In this document: in pieces, positions 63,241 to 64,000 of the stretch
Position numbering within the stretch: the stretch's first letter is position 1
How the letters are laid out: each line of letters begins with the position of its first letter
From: Candidatus Dormiibacterota bacterium
GTDB lineage: Bacteria > Chloroflexota > Dormibacteria > Dormibacterales > Dormibacteraceae
Direction: 5' to 3'
Assembly (NCBI GenBank): GCA_024280995.1
Contig: JAMXLM010000028.1
Coordinates: 20,940-84,939, forward strand
Length of the DNA stretch: 64,000 nt
The notes under the pieces: generated by a model
Databases searched by the model: none
The model's input: only the letters and a program-made list of their open reading frames with translations
What the model was told of the DNA's origin: nothing
Made by a program: the position numbers and the translations under genes

Positions 63241-64000
63241 ATGGCCCAGGAAACCGTTCCTCGCGAGGCGGTCGCCCGACTCCGTCAGGCATGGCGTGGC
63301 GAGGTGCAGGCGAACCAGATGTACATGCTCCTCGCGGACCGGATGGGAGCCACGCGCAAGGGCGAGATCATCCGCGCCATCGCCGAGGCAGAGGCCTCGC
63401 ACCGGAAGCGCATCGAGGCCAGGCTGCGTGAGCTGGGCGAGCCGATCCCGGATCCCTCCACCGTCAAGCTCTCGCTGATCCAGCGGCTTCAGGCACGGCT
63501 CGCGCCGGTCGAGAACGTGATCGCGCGGATGGAGGAAGCGGAGGAGATCGAGATCACCGACCGTTACAAGCGCACCACCGGCGACCCGGCGACTGACGCG
63601 GTGCTGGAGGCGATCCGCGTTGAGGAGCAGGGCCACTCGAAGTCGCTCGAGTCGATGGAGGTCGCACACGCCTCAGGACCCACGCCGTCGAGCGCGCAGA
63701 GCCGCCTCAACCGGATCCTCGGCCGCGAGTCCTGGCACCGCACCGGTGCAGGCTGGATCTCGGGTGCGATCTATGGCGCCAACGATGGCCTGGCCGCGGT
63801 GTTCGGAATCGTCGCGGGCGTATCCGGAGCGACGGGCGGTTCGAGCTTCGTGCTGACGGCCGGTCTCTTCGGGGCGATCGCGTCGGCCCTGTCGATGGCG
63901 ACGGGCGCGTTTCTGGCCGAGCGGTCCGAGAGCGAGGTGGCGTCGGCGAACGTCGCCCGCGAGCGCCAGGAGATCATCGACAACCCGGAGGAGGAGATCG
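63241..64000 (+). CDS. Ferritin-like/VIT1-CCC1 fusion, partial at window end
   Basis: ATG follows directly after the previous stop and the frame runs to the window edge (253 codons). N-terminal ~150 residues: ferritin-like four-helix bundle with EVQANQMYMLLAD, EAEASHRKRIEAR, EEIEITDRY and RVEEQGHSKSL supplying di-iron Glu/His. From about 170: VIT1/CCC1 membrane domain with SGAIYGANDGLAAVFGIVAG, TM helices and AFLAERSESEVA. The family moves Fe2+ or Mn2+ across membranes, the ferritin part acting as iron-binding site. C-terminal helices are outside the window. Confidence 0.9.
   Translation, partial: MAQETVPREAVARLRQAWRGEVQANQMYMLLADRMGATRKGEIIRAIAEAEASHRKRIEARLRELGEPIPDPSTVKLSLIQRLQARLAPVENVIARMEEAEEIEITDRYKRTTGDPATDAVLEAIRVEEQGHSKSLESMEVAHASGPTPSSAQSRLNRILGRESWHRTGAGWISGAIYGANDGLAAVFGIVAGVSGATGGSSFVLTAGLFGAIASALSMATGAFLAERSESEVASANVARERQEIIDNPEEEI

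Noticed and set aside
62101..63669. Minus-strand extension of the small acidic protein frame
   Set aside because: Antisense to the sulfite-oxidase-like and ferritin-VIT1 genes with no recognisable domain; the protein is taken to start at GTG 62100.

Overview
The window is a gene-dense, high-GC chromosomal segment from a free-living, probably soil-dwelling bacterium. It starts inside a glycoside hydrolase gene and ends inside a ferritin-VIT1 gene. I see no rRNA, tRNA, insertion sequence, prophage or CRISPR array. The organism looks like an Actinomycetota, Chloroflexota or Dormibacterota type. Reasons: many GTG, TTG and even rarer start codons, 1-4 bp start/stop overlaps, a mycobacterial-type beta-carbonic anhydrase preceded by a Cys-rich leader peptide, many apparently leaderless promoters (TANNNT 6-8 nt before the start codon), a Hanks-type kinase, and GAF-LuxR and DasR-like regulation. 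The phylum cannot be fixed from sequence reading alone.

Layout. 1-2477: secreted beta-glucan degradation (GH3 C-terminus, GH55-like beta-helix enzyme). 2549-5468: ftsE-ftsX-M23 hydrolase (division-coupled wall hydrolysis). 5515-8679: M29 aminopeptidase, then an ECF sigma factor overlapping a membrane-anchored alpha/beta-hydrolase whose catalytic residues are lost. 8764-10140: small protein, duplicated-HNH protein, secreted protein. 10368-13065: class A PBP, Cys-rich leader peptide, carbonic anhydrase. 13062-17785: GH3 lipoprotein, class III aminotransferase, small lipoprotein, threonine synthase, methyltransferase. 17786-20602: overlapping CorA, LysE, GrpB and LURP-one genes. 20648-23117: hydrolase-glycosyltransferase fusion and a GlsB-type membrane protein.

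23191-31426 (minus strand): GH4 enzyme, ROK regulator with a palindrome at its start, and a complete Opp/Dpp-type ABC transporter, probably for an oligosaccharide. 31450: divergent BadF-type sugar kinase; 32429-33202: DUF559 protein. 33413-42636 (plus strand): an amino-sugar/peptidoglycan-recycling operon. A GntR/UTRA regulator with a DasR-like palindrome is followed by an ABC sugar transporter, NagZ-like GH3, MurQ, NagA, a BadF-type kinase and a double-SIS deaminase/isomerase, nearly all joined by ATGA-type overlaps. Imported GlcNAc/MurNAc saccharides would be split, phosphorylated, de-lactylated, deacetylated and deaminated towards fructose-6-phosphate.

42620-49808 (minus strand) is a signalling island: PAS-GAF-GAF-LuxR regulator, a palindromic candidate operator, an unlisted 43-residue membrane protein, a Ser/Thr kinase-REC-HD-GYP fusion, a seven-helix hybrid histidine kinase and two CheY-like proteins. 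This and the sigma factor/dead-hydrolase pair are the best candidates for undescribed systems. 49865-64000 is mostly housekeeping and stress functions: alpha/beta hydrolase, GT4 glycosyltransferase plus PHP phosphoesterase, DUF2461, DUF72, cupin, Nudix, TetR and MFS exporter, glutamate dehydrogenase, M50-CBS protease, NIPSNAP, YceI, sulfite-oxidase-like enzyme and ferritin-VIT1 protein.

A recurring oddity is that several genes (threonine synthase, the BadF kinase at 40784, Nudix, possibly the GrpB and sulfite-oxidase genes) have conserved N-termini that extend upstream of any ATG/GTG/TTG, pointing to CTG or ATT starts or to assembly errors.
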